This document shows, in pieces, positions 1 through 6,541 of a stretch of 16,671 nucleotides of DNA. Within the stretch, counting starts at the first letter, position 1, and each line of letters starts with the position of its first letter. Below the pieces are notes generated by a model. It was not told where the DNA came from. It saw nothing but the letters and a program-made list of their open reading frames with translations, and did no database searches. Both the position numbers and the translations under genes were made by a program. This stretch comes from Syntrophomonadaceae bacterium (GTDB lineage Bacteria > Bacillota > Syntrophomonadia > Syntrophomonadales > Syntrophomonadaceae), in the NCBI GenBank assembly GCA_012522705.1, contig JAAYJY010000050.1, positions 1 through 16,671 of the forward strand, given 5' to 3'.

Positions 1-68
1 GAAGACGAGATTCGAACTCGCGACCCTCGCCTTGGCAAGGCGATGCTCTACCACTGAGCCACTTCCGC
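1..68 (-). tRNA. tRNA-Gly (anticodon GCC), 3' end cut by window edge
   Basis: The minus strand reads as a tRNA with 5' acceptor GCGGAAG at 68-62, a D arm, an anticodon stem TCGCC/GGCGA around loop TTGCCAA (anticodon GCC, glycine), and a T arm containing GTTCGAATC. The last three acceptor bases, the discriminator and the CCA lie outside the window. It is third in the cluster after tRNA-Asp and tRNA-Phe, only three bases downstream of tRNA-Phe, so all three are probably processed from one transcript. Confidence 0.93.
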
Positions 69-71
69 GTA

Positions 72-147
<76 letters not shown>

Positions 148-173
148 GAGCAAGCTCGCTCCAAAATAAAATA

Positions 174-249
174 TGGCGAAGCCGATGGGATTTGAACCCA
201 CGCTCTCCGGCTTGACAGGCCGGCATGTTAACCGCTACACCACGGCTCC
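174..249 (-). tRNA. tRNA-Asp (anticodon GTC)
   Basis: This is a complete 76-nt tRNA on the minus strand. Acceptor GGAGCCG pairs with CGGCTTC (one G-U). Anticodon stem CCGGC/GCCGG holds loop CTGTCAA (anticodon GTC, aspartate). The T arm contains GTTCAAATC, discriminator G is present, and CCA is encoded at 176-174. It is the first gene of the cluster, with a near-consensus promoter 13 bases upstream. Confidence 0.96.
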
Positions 250-261
250 GCAACGAAGATT

Positions 262-290
262 ATTATATCATCAGGTTTAATACTAGTCAA
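262..290 (-). promoter_or_regulatory. Promoter of the tRNA Asp-Phe-Gly cluster
   Basis: The minus strand has -35 TTGACT (290-285), an exact 17-bp spacer and -10 TATAAT (267-262). The -10 box ends 13 bp before the tRNA-Asp 5' end. This is a near-perfect housekeeping-sigma promoter, as expected for stable RNA genes. Confidence 0.75.
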
Positions 291-363
291 CCCGGTTTCA
301 CCCAGTTTGTTTGTCAAGCTGGAGGCTGGAGAATTGTATACTCATGATTATCCTTGGCCTTAT

Positions 364-390
364 GTTATACTGTTGAATATCATTTCAACA
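364..390 (+). promoter_or_regulatory. Extended -10 promoter and leader inverted repeat of apgM
   Basis: TGTTATACT (364-371, with -10 TATACT at 366-371) matches an extended -10 element; no good -35 is visible 17 bp upstream. It is followed directly by a perfect 7-bp inverted repeat, TGTTGAA (371-377) and TTCAACA (384-390) with a 6-nt loop. The repeat ends right where the ribosome site AGGGGTGA (390-397) begins. It could be an operator or an mRNA hairpin next to the ribosome site; both roles are inferred. Confidence 0.4.
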
Positions 391-402
391 GGGGTGACTA
401 TC

Positions 403-1611
403 ATGAAATATCTGCTTGTTTTAGCCGATGGCATGGCCGATTACAAGATATCCGGGTTGGGCGACCGCACCCCGCTGCAGGTGGCCCGAACCCCAAACAT
501 GGACCGCCTGGCCCCTTCGGCCGAGATCGGCCTGGTCCAGACCATTCCGGCTGGTTTCCCTCCGGGGAGCGACGTTGCCAATCTTTCGGTTATGGGTTAT
601 GCCCCGGAAAAATACTATACCGGCCGCTCGCCCCTGGAAGCGGTGAGCATGGGGGTGGAGCTGGGCCCCAATGATCTGGCTATCCGCTGCAACCTGGTCA
701 CCCTGTCAGCCGAGCCGGAATATGGTGACAAGAGCATGGTCGATTATTCCTCCGGGGAAATCTCCTCAGCCGAATCAGCGGTGCTGATCGCTGCCCTGAA
801 GAAGGAGCTGGACAACGAAGAATTCAGCTTTCATGCCGGCATCAGCTACCGGAACCTTTTGATTTGGAAAAACGGGGCGGAAAAATCCTTGCGGCTGACT
901 CCTCCCCATGATATATCGAGTCGCCAGGTGGGCGATTATCTGCCCCAAGGCGCGGACAGCAACGCTCTTATGGAACTAATGCGCAAGAGTGAGAGGATTC
1001 TGGCCCGACATCCGGTTAACCAAGAGCGCCGGTCCCGGGGGCTTAATCCCGCGACCTCTGCCTGGCTGTGGGGCCATGGCACCCGGCCTGCCCTGGACAG
1101 TTTCCAGGACAAATACGGCGTGCGGGGTTCGGTCGTATCGGCGGTGGATCTGGTGAAAGGCTTGGGCATTTGCGCCGGGCTTAGGCCGATCAAGGTGGAA
1201 GGGGCTACCGGAGCTATCATCACCAATTTTGCCGGTAAGGCCGAGGCAGCTTTGAATGAACTCAGGCAGGGACAGGATTTCGTCTATCTGCATATTGAAT
1301 CCCCCGATGAGGCCGGACACCAGGGGGAATTGGAGAAAAAGATCTGGGCTATCGAGCAGGTGGATAAAGAGGTGGTGGGCCGGGTCATCGATGCCCTGGA
1401 CCAGTTCGATGATATCAGGATCATGATCGCCCCCGACCACCCCACTCCGATAGCGGTGCGCACCCACACCAGCGAGCCGGTGCCGTTCCTTATCTATGAT
1501 AAAAACCATCCCTATCCTTCGCCGGTGACTGGATACGACGAAGAGGGCGCGCTGGCGGGCAAACTATACGAAAGCGGCCCTCTGCTAATGGAGCGTTTCA
1601 TAAAGGGCTAA
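403..1611 (+). CDS. apgM: ApgM-family phosphoglycerate mutase / proposed homoserine kinase
   Basis: A 402-residue alkaline phosphatase superfamily protein of the archaeal-type cofactor-independent phosphoglycerate mutase family. Start: the frame is open from 307, but ATG 403 follows AGGGGTGA at 6 nt, and the product then begins with the family-typical strand MKYLLVLADGMADY. Visible metal and phosphate sites are D9; GSDVANLS (55-62), which corresponds to the NSEVGH serine region of iPGM; HIESPDEAGH (297-306, D302 and H306); APDH (343-346); and H355. The length is normal for the family. Two roles are possible: interconversion of 3- and 2-phosphoglycerate, or phosphorylation of homoserine. From memory, a bacterial subfamily (TIGR02535) was named 'proposed homoserine kinase' because it clusters with threonine genes. 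Here the gene converges on thrC, hom and lysC lie about 9 kb away, and no thrB is seen. The family call is firm; the substrate is not. Confidence 0.88.
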   Translation: MKYLLVLADGMADYKISGLGDRTPLQVARTPNMDRLAPSAEIGLVQTIPAGFPPGSDVANLSVMGYAPEKYYTGRSPLEAVSMGVELGPNDLAIRCNLVTLSAEPEYGDKSMVDYSSGEISSAESAVLIAALKKELDNEEFSFHAGISYRNLLIWKNGAEKSLRLTPPHDISSRQVGDYLPQGADSNALMELMRKSERILARHPVNQERRSRGLNPATSAWLWGHGTRPALDSFQDKYGVRGSVVSAVDLVKGLGICAGLRPIKVEGATGAIITNFAGKAEAALNELRQGQDFVYLHIESPDEAGHQGELEKKIWAIEQVDKEVVGRVIDALDQFDDIRIMIAPDHPTPIAVRTHTSEPVPFLIYDKNHPYPSPVTGYDEEGALAGKLYESGPLLMERFIKG

Positions 1612-1695
1612 ATATTGGCTCCAATGACCGGACCTCTAAAGTGGGGACGAAATCCATAGTGGCAAACCGGCAAAAAAGCTCATAGCAAGGCAACA

Positions 1696-1747
1696 GGAAG
1701 GCCCGCGGCTGAGGCGTCTTGGGTTACATCGATTGAACGGGCCTTCC
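1696..1747. terminator. Inverted repeat between convergent apgM and thrC
   Basis: There is a perfect 10-bp inverted repeat, GGAAGGCCCG (1696-1705) and CGGGCCTTCC (1738-1747), in the 205-bp gap between two convergent genes. An alternative pairing, GGGTTA (1721-1726) with TAACCC (1752-1757), overlaps it. There is no adjacent T-run. On the minus strand a T-run lies about 20 nt further on. It is probably a shared termination region. The rest of 1612-1816 shows no convincing gene. Confidence 0.45.
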
Positions 1748-1816
1748 GTTATAACCCAGCTTATCAGCTTCTTATGACATTCTCGGGCCCGGGAACACGT
1801 CCAAGGCTGGTCTATT

Positions 1817-3319
1817 CTATCCAATCTTAAGATAATCCAGCACTACTTGGCCCATCTCCTGTTTGGGACACACCGTACGATGCATAATAGGCCTCTTTTC
1901 GATATCCCTTAATCCTGCCGGTATCGGCTGGCCCGTATACCCCTCCAAAACCCGGGCGATAGCGAATTCATCCCTACCCTGCAGCCGGTCCGTTCCCATT
2001 ATCGCTTCAGCCACACTCTGAGAGAATTTATAGGGACTGGCGGTGGAGGCGATTATGGTTGTCGTCTGGTCCCTGCTGCTGCCCAGATATTGCTGGTAGA
2101 CATTCACCCCCACCGCGGTATGGGTATCCAACAGGTAACCGTTGTTTTCCCAAACACTGCGGATGGTGGCCCTGGTCTCCTCATCGTTGGCATAACCGGC
2201 CCAGAAGATGGCCTGTATCTGTGTCATTACCTGATGATCCACTTCATAGCAGCCCCGGGTTTGCAGATCCCGCATCCAACCCGCCACCTTGCCGGCATCG
2301 TGTCCAATCACCTCGAACAGAAGCCGTTCCAGATTGGAGGAGATCAAGATATCCATCGAAGGTGAGATGGTGCGGGTGAAGTCCCGCTGGCGATCGTAAA
2401 TCCCGCTATTGATGAAATCAGTCAGGACATAATTTATATTGGAAGCGCATATCAGGCGCTGGATGGGAATTCCCATTTCTCTTGCATAGTAGGCCGCCAG
2501 GATGTTGCCAAAGTTGCCGGTCGGCACCAACACATTTATTACTTCCCCGGCGCCGATATGACCACCTGCCAGCACGTCGACATAGGCAGATGTCTAGTTG
2601 ACTATCTGGGGCGCGAATCGGCCCCAATTGATGGAATTGGCGGACGACAGCTTCATACCATGGTCTGCCAGCTTACCGATGAATTCAGGATCGGCGAATA
2701 TCCTCTTGACTCCATTCTGGGCATCGTCGAAGTTGCCCTCCACCGCAGCTACCATTACATTTTTCCCGGTCTGGGTCACCATCTGCCGTTTTTGCACTTC
2801 GCTGACTCCATCCTGGGGGTAGAAAACCACGATCCTGATCCCGTCGACATCCTTGAATCCCTCCAGAGCAGCCTTGCCGGTATCCCCGGAGGTAGCCACC
2901 AGAACCACTATCTCGTCCTTCTCCCCGGTCTTGGCGGCACTGGTAGTCATGAGGTGGGGAAGGATCTGCAGGGCCATATCTTTGAAGGCACAGGTGGGAC
3001 CATGCCATAGTTCCTGGACAAATACCCTGGCATCCAGCGGGACCAGCGGAGCTATACGGACATCATCAAAGCTTTCGGTATTATACGCCGCCTCCACACA
3101 CCGGGCGATCTCCACAGGGCTGAAATCCTGCAGATACAGGCCCAGAATCTGCCGGGCCCGCTCCTGGTAGGTCATCCCGCCAAGGGAAGTCATGGTAGCA
3201 GCATCTATTCGGGGAACAGAGTCAGGCACAAAAAGGCCTCCATCGGGGGCTATTCCCATTTTGATGGCTTCAGCCGCGGATACCGGCCTGGTTTTCCCCC
3301 GGCTGCTGGAATACATCAT
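1817..3319 (-). pseudogene. thrC: Threonine synthase with in-frame TAG (amber) codon
   Basis: Fold-type II PLP enzyme converting O-phosphohomoserine to threonine. Start: ATG 3319 follows GGAGGAGG (3336-3329) at 9 nt and gives MMYSSSRGKT, like other ThrC N-termini; the upstream ATG at 3340 lies before that ribosome site. The frame runs 500 codons, the usual ThrC length, but codon 242 (2596-2594) is TAG. Before it are the N-terminal SAAEAI-GIAPDGGLFVP region, the PLP lysine in PTCAFKD (K113), VATSGDTGKA (141-150) and SSANSINWGR (225-234). After it the same frame resumes with SAYVDVLAGG, then the phosphate loop PTGNFGN and about 250 intact codons, with no frameshift. In ThrC proteins this spot is usually PQIVYY, so TAG replaces a tyrosine-type codon. 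Alternatives are nonsense mutation, sequencing error, readthrough, or restart at GTG 2575, which has no clear ribosome site. The gene stands alone, upstream of no other gene on this strand. Confidence 0.85.
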
Positions 3320-3504
3320 TTGTTTTAACCTCCTCCACATCCAGTGCTTTAATTTCCCGGAATATTTTCTTATTCTACAACTAAAGACTATGCCTATAAA
3401 GCCCCGGTGCGGTAAAATTTCCTCAAACCCAATCGAATTTTGTATATGATATATTAAACAGCCCTTTAAGAATACTCAGAATTTTAGCACTGGGTGGGAG
3501 ACAT

Positions 3505-4050
3505 ATGCCCCAACTTATTGCCCTTGTCTTAATAATAGTGGTAGTGAAATTGCTGTACGATTATTTCAAATCCGTCCCGGCCAAAGAAAAGCCGGCGCCG
3601 CGGGGCGATTTTATCGATATTAGCGAGAAATGGATCAATGCCGACCAAATGCCCTACAAGAAAAATGACTACCCCATGCCCAGCCGGGAACTCCTCATTT
3701 TTAAGGCTTTCCAAGAACTATTCCGGGGAAGTACCTATACCGTCTTTCCGCATGTGCCGCTGACCGACCTGTTGGTAGTCCCCACCGGCATCGAAAACCG
3801 CCAGGAGTACCTGCACCGAATCCGGGAACGGGTGGTTGATATGGTGATATACGATATGGAAGGCTTCAAACCAGTTGTGGTCATCAACCTCAAGTCGGCG
3901 GACAGCAATAAACGCCAGCAGATAAGCGACCAGTTTACTGAAAATGCTTTGAAAACCGCCGGTTACCAAGCCATGGCGGTGGATCTGAACGAACTCCCCG
4001 GGCAGGAAGAGATGACCTGGAAGCTGCGGGAAGTCGGGTTGAAATTATGA
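3505..4050 (+). CDS. Membrane-anchored DUF2726-like protein of unknown function
   Basis: This is a 181-residue protein. ATG 3505 follows GGGTGGGAG at a few bases. Residues 1-17 form one hydrophobic segment (IALVLIIVVV), then comes a charged proline-rich linker. A soluble domain from about 58 to 178 has the layout of DUF2726 proteins: SRELLIFKAFQELF, then VFPHVPLTDLL, then RERVVDMVIYD, then PVVVINLKS, then DQFTENALKTAGYQ. DUF2726 is related to the restriction endonuclease-like fold. The position where an E-x-K or E-L-D catalytic pattern would be expected reads N128-L-K130, with D112 before it, so the domain may be catalytically altered. Family assignment is from pattern memory only. It is monocistronic, divergent from thrC and convergent with carD copy 1. 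Confidence 0.7.
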   Translation: MPQLIALVLIIVVVKLLYDYFKSVPAKEKPAPRGDFIDISEKWINADQMPYKKNDYPMPSRELLIFKAFQELFRGSTYTVFPHVPLTDLLVVPTGIENRQEYLHRIRERVVDMVIYDMEGFKPVVVINLKSADSNKRQQISDQFTENALKTAGYQAMAVDLNELPGQEEMTWKLREVGLKL

Positions 4051-4114
4051 GTACCCGCGCTCTTTAGACCACTTGATGCTGCCTGGGAATGGGTCGGGTA
4101 AAATATTTCATGCA

Positions 4115-4156
4115 TTAAAAAAAGCCCGGTGCGGAGCTGCACTATCGACCGGGCTT
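4115..4156 (-). terminator. Intrinsic terminator of carD copy 1 (bidirectional)
   Basis: The minus strand has stem AAGCCCGGT/ACCGGGCTT (9 bp, arms 4156-4148 and 4130-4122) followed by a seven-T run (4121-4115). It lies 38 bp beyond the carD stop. It may also end the plus-strand gene at 3505-4050, although the T-run on that side is poor. Confidence 0.85.
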
Positions 4157-4194
4157 ATTAAACGTCCCCCGTTGACGCTATTACCTGTTTCTAA

Positions 4195-4689
4195 TTATTT
4201 CGGAACATGTTCACGAATATAGTGCAAAACCTCCTCAGGCGAAATGTCCAATACGACGGCAAATTCCTCCGTCAATTGTTTTTCAGCGGTATTCATTATG
4301 TCTTCATCAGTTTTGGTTAGCTTTTTCCCAATCATTGATCTCGCTTCTCTTTCCTGAGACAATGTCATAATAACTTTTATCAATTCTTCGTTTTTGCCCG
4401 ACTTCAGAGCCGCCTTAAACTTCATGCTTCTCTGCCTGGTATCATCCGACCAAATGTTTTCTGTTGCCGGCATGGACTCTATTAATGACAATATATCATT
4501 TTTGGTTATGATGGGCCTCATCGACACATTGTTATTGCCGACGGGAACCTTAATGGTTAGATTATCATTGTTAAGGGGGTTTAACACATAGTATTGGATC
4601 TCATTATTACTAATCTCATCCTTGGCAATATCCGTAATCTGGCAAACTCCGGTCATGCCGTACACAATATAGTCATTCACTTTAAACAT
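4195..4689 (-). CDS. CarD/CdnL-family RNA polymerase-binding regulator, copy 1
   Basis: A 164-residue CarD_CdnL_TRCF-type protein. Start: the frame is open to 4842, but ATG 4689 follows AAGGAGG at a normal distance and gives MFKVNDYIVYGMTGVC, the same N-terminus as the second copy. Residues 1-60 form the Tudor-like RNA polymerase interaction domain (NDYIVYG..GVC.I.DI), with YYVL and LTIKVPV strands. The rest is a helical DNA-binding part containing FKAALKSGKNEEL and KTDEDIMN. Family members bind the RNAP beta subunit and stabilise open complexes at promoters. By hand alignment without gaps it matches the copy at 8136-8630 at 113 of 164 positions (69%). The upstream region carries a terminator-like hairpin shared with copy 2 and GTATAC palindromes. 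The exact regulon is unknown. Confidence 0.88.
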   Translation of the reverse strand: MFKVNDYIVYGMTGVCQITDIAKDEISNNEIQYYVLNPLNNDNLTIKVPVGNNNVSMRPIITKNDILSLIESMPATENIWSDDTRQRSMKFKAALKSGKNEELIKVIMTLSQEREARSMIGKKLTKTDEDIMNTAEKQLTEEFAVVLDISPEEVLHYIREHVPK

Positions 4690-4744
4690 AGATATCCTCC
4701 TTACTAAGGACTTTAGAGCCAAGCCCCAATAAACACAAGAAAAC

Positions 4745-4800
4745 AAAAAGCAGCTCCGACAACCGTGATTAGCGCCGCCGAAACTACATTTCCTCCTAAC
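4745..4800 (-). promoter_or_regulatory. Conserved terminator-like hairpin leader upstream of carD copy 1
   Basis: On the minus strand, arm GTAGTTTCG (4787-4779) pairs with CGGAGCTGC (4758-4750) over nine pairs, three of them G-U, around a 20-nt loop. Five Ts (4749-4745) follow. The block just upstream of and including the first arm is identical over 19 nt to the leader of carD copy 2. The hairpin is 56 bp before the gene, and no other minus-strand gene lies directly upstream that it could be terminating. Confidence 0.6.
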
Positions 4801-4845
4801 ATGTATCAAAAAAAAGGATTTTAATGAAATAGCCGTTGTCAAAAA

Positions 4846-4890
4846 TGGTATACTAATATGTTTACTGTCCTATATAGTATACCATACTAT
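4846..4890. repeat. GTATAC-containing inverted repeat cluster upstream of carD copy 1
   Basis: TGGTATACTA (4846-4855) and TAGTATACCA (4875-4884) are perfect 10-bp inverted copies with centres 29 bp apart. A second, overlapping palindrome is ATAGTAT-ACC-ATACTAT (4874-4890). The sequence TTGACA (minus, 4842-4837) lies at the edge of the first site. The arrangement looks like a pair of operator sites; the binding protein is unknown. Confidence 0.45.
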
Positions 4891-4924
4891 GGCCCATTTC
4901 CCTAATGTCCGATACTGAACCATT

Positions 4925-5026
4925 GTTATGCGGGCCTTTTGCGGTCCTGTGAGCCGGGGAAATCGAGCCCTCTGCGTCCCTGTCGGAAAGACGGGCCATG
5001 CCCATAATTTAAAAACCGTACCATGC
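4925..5026. other. GC-rich unassigned patch in an intergenic region, possible structured RNA
   Basis: The 586-bp gap between carD copy 1 and tRNA-Pro holds a GC-rich stretch that contrasts with AT-rich flanks and contains several local inverted pairs, for example CCGTC/GAC-GGG around a TTTCC loop (minus, about 5000-4978) and GGGC-ATG-GCCC (about 5013-5003). A strong terminator bounds it on the right. The open frames here run through that terminator and look non-coding. I recognise no known RNA family. Confidence 0.3.
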
Positions 5027-5062
5027 GAAAGGCCCTCCCGGGTTGCTCCGGGAGGGCCTTTC
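5027..5062. terminator. Strong bidirectional terminator hairpin
   Basis: There is a perfect 15-bp stem, GAAAGGCCCTCCCGG (5027-5041) and CCGGGAGGGCCTTTC (5048-5062), with a 6-nt loop GTTGCT. The stem ends in AAA/TTT, so either strand ends in a short T-run. No recognised gene abuts it on either side, which suggests an unrecognised transcript nearby. Confidence 0.65.
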
Positions 5063-5230
5063 TTCAGCCATGTCAGGCTCTATTTGAATATCGTGAACTT
5101 CAACCACCGTTTGGTTGGATTGGCTGCCTTTTTAACCAGATCATAATTACCGACGGTGCTACGCTATAAGCTTTTCCATTATCATAATCCCTACTGCGAT
5201 TGATTAAATCTTTGGCAAACTGGTTGAATT

Positions 5231-5257
5231 AAAAAAGACCCGGCTATCAACCGGATC
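5231..5257 (-). terminator. Terminator of tRNA-Pro
   Basis: On the minus strand, stem GATCCGG/CCGGGTC (7 bp, one G-U) with a 7-nt loop is followed by TTTTTT (5236-5231). It lies 18 bp beyond the tRNA-Pro CCA end. Confidence 0.85.
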
Positions 5258-5275
5258 TCCCTAAAACCATAAACA

Positions 5276-5353
5276 TGGTCGGAGTGACTGGACTTGAACC
5301 AGCGGCCTCTACGTCCCCAACGTAGCGCTCATACCAAACTGAGCTACACCCCG
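5276..5353 (-). tRNA. tRNA-Pro (anticodon GGG)
   Basis: The minus strand gives a complete 78-nt tRNA. Acceptor CGGGGTG pairs with CACTCCG (one G-U). Anticodon stem CTACG/CGTAG holds loop TTGGGGA (anticodon GGG, proline). The T arm contains GTTCAAGTC, discriminator A is present, and CCA is encoded at 5278-5276. The unpaired-type C1 start and A73 are typical for proline. It is a single-gene unit with its own promoter and terminator. Confidence 0.96.
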
Positions 5354-5364
5354 ACGCAAAGAAT

Positions 5365-5393
5365 ATTCTATATCACAATCGATTCTTCGTCAA
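5365..5393 (-). promoter_or_regulatory. Promoter of tRNA-Pro
   Basis: On the minus strand, -35 TTGACG (5393-5388), a 17-bp spacer and -10 TAGAAT (5370-5365) stand 11 bp before the tRNA-Pro 5' end. This is a good housekeeping match. It also means tRNA-Pro does not depend on read-through from the PII-like gene upstream. Confidence 0.75.
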
Positions 5394-5428
5394 GCTTCAT
5401 TGGTGGTGTTGATAGGCAGGGATTTGTT

Positions 5429-5761
5429 TCAGTCGTTACTCAAATATTCATGATTGATTCCGGCTATTTTATCAACGGGCACCACGAAAGCTATACCTTT
5501 GCCGGGTTTGCATAACTGGCCTTTATTAAGAATAGTTTCCAATACCGTCTGGGTCTTGGCTTTCGGTATCAAGGTCAAAACGATTTCCTTCTCCGGCTCA
5601 ATGGTTATGCCGAACAGCTTGGCTTTTTCATGTATTCCGGTACCCCGTCCCATGAGTATGGTGCCACCCTCAGCGCCCGCTTTCTTGGTGAACTCTACAA
5701 TCTTTTCTGCCTTGCCCTTATTCACAATGGTAACTATCAAATCATATGCTATGCCGTCCAT
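5429..5761 (-). CDS. PII-like signalling protein linked to DUF1538 membrane proteins
   Basis: A 110-residue protein of the PII/GlnB-like superfamily (trimeric ferredoxin-like fold that binds nucleotides). ATG 5761 follows GGGGG. The layout is DLIVTIVNKGKAEKIVEFTKKAGAEG (first beta-alpha-beta), a short T-loop-like region GRGTGIHEKAK (39-48), VLTLIPK (61-67), VLETILNK, then the glycine-rich KPGKGIAFVVPVDKI (85-99), matching the GKI-F-V segment of GlnB. The T-loop is shorter than in GlnB, and the uridylylated tyrosine is absent, so this is not a canonical nitrogen regulator. It is the last gene of a tight operon, 12 nt after the second DUF1538 gene. That placement suggests it gates or senses for the membrane pair. 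The ligand (ATP/ADP, a cyclic nucleotide, or another) cannot be told from the sequence. Confidence 0.85.
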   Translation of the reverse strand: MDGIAYDLIVTIVNKGKAEKIVEFTKKAGAEGGTILMGRGTGIHEKAKLFGITIEPEKEIVLTLIPKAKTQTVLETILNKGQLCKPGKGIAFVVPVDKIAGINHEYLSND

Positions 5762-5773
5762 TGCACAACCCCC

Positions 5774-6541
5774 TTAGTCATTACCACTTTCTGAAGGCAA
5801 CACTTCATCATCGTCTTCCAAGTCTTTGTAAAGTCTATCATAGAGAAATCCCAATGTTAATACGGTCAGAATAGGTACTACAGTTACTAAAGCGATAAGC
5901 CCGAAGCCTTCCTGAACCGGATCCCGGCCCTCTATCCCTATGGCTGCTCCTATGGCCATAGCCATTATCAGGGAGACCGTCATGGGCCCGGTGGCGACCC
6001 CGCCTGAATCAAATGCAACCGCTATAAATGTCTCATTGGTGTATTGCATCAAGAAAAATGCCAGCAAATATCCGGGAATCAATATATAGACCAGGGGAAT
6101 CCCATAAAGGATGCGAACCATCGCCAGAGCAACGGAGAGCGCTACCCCCATCGATATACTGTAAAGCATAATCTTCTGCGGAATATAACCGCCTGAAGCC
6201 TTTTCCACCTGCTCGTTCAGAACCCGCACCGTGGGCTCAGCCAGAATGACCACAAAGCCCATCAGAAGACCGACCGGGATTAGTATCCAATTATGGGACA
6301 AGGCACCTAATGCAGCCCCTATTTTTTGGCCTATCGGTATGAAAGCGCCATATACACCCTGTAAAAACAGAGCTATACCAATAAAGGTAAGAAAATAACC
6401 TTTTACGATGTTTGCGAATTCTTCTCGCTCCAGATGAAAAACAAACTTTTGGAAAAGGCAGACAATAATGAAAATAGGGCTCAAAGCAATAGCTACTTCT
6501 TCTAAGATGATTTCGAAACCATTGAAAAAACTTAGTATCAC
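5774..6541 (-). CDS. DUF1538 membrane protein, second of a pair (UmpB-like position)
   Basis: A 255-residue multi-spanning inner-membrane protein of the DUF1538 family. It starts at GTG 6541, which overlaps the stop of the preceding gene as GTGA, so the two are translationally coupled. It has roughly six hydrophobic segments. Family-type motifs shared with its neighbour are AEPTVRVLNEQV (101-112) and FDSGGVATGP (177-186), plus IPIGQKIG (69-76). The C-terminal tail is acidic and soluble (LEDDDEVLPSESGND). From memory, a DUF1538 pair (UmpA/UmpB) of Halomonas was reported as a two-component Na+(Li+,K+)/H+ antiporter; both subunits were needed. Transport of cations here is therefore likely but inferred. 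Confidence 0.85.
   Translation of the reverse strand: MILSFFNGFEIILEEVAIALSPIFIIVCLFQKFVFHLEREEFANIVKGYFLTFIGIALFLQGVYGAFIPIGQKIGAALGALSHNWILIPVGLLMGFVVILAEPTVRVLNEQVEKASGGYIPQKIMLYSISMGVALSVALAMVRILYGIPLVYILIPGYLLAFFLMQYTNETFIAVAFDSGGVATGPMTVSLIMAMAIGAAIGIEGRDPVQEGFGLIALVTVVPILTVLTLGFLYDRLYKDLEDDDEVLPSESGND

Noticed and set aside
1636..1824. 62-codon minus-strand frame between apgM and thrC.
   Set aside because: It covers the inverted-repeat termination region and overlaps the thrC end; no recognisable domain.
1817..3319. Frameshift as the cause of the split in thrC.
   Set aside because: The parts before and after 2594-2596 are in the same reading frame; the lesion is a single stop codon.
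4925..5013. Possible cyclic-di-GMP (GEMM-I) riboswitch on the minus strand, suggested by GGGACGCA at 4980-4973 after a small hairpin.
   Set aside because: The upstream GGGCAAACC and downstream CUAAG-type elements of that family are not present; the match is short enough for chance.
4928..5146. 72-codon plus-strand frame in the carD/tRNA-Pro gap.
   Set aside because: It runs straight through a perfect 15-bp terminator hairpin and has no ribosome site.
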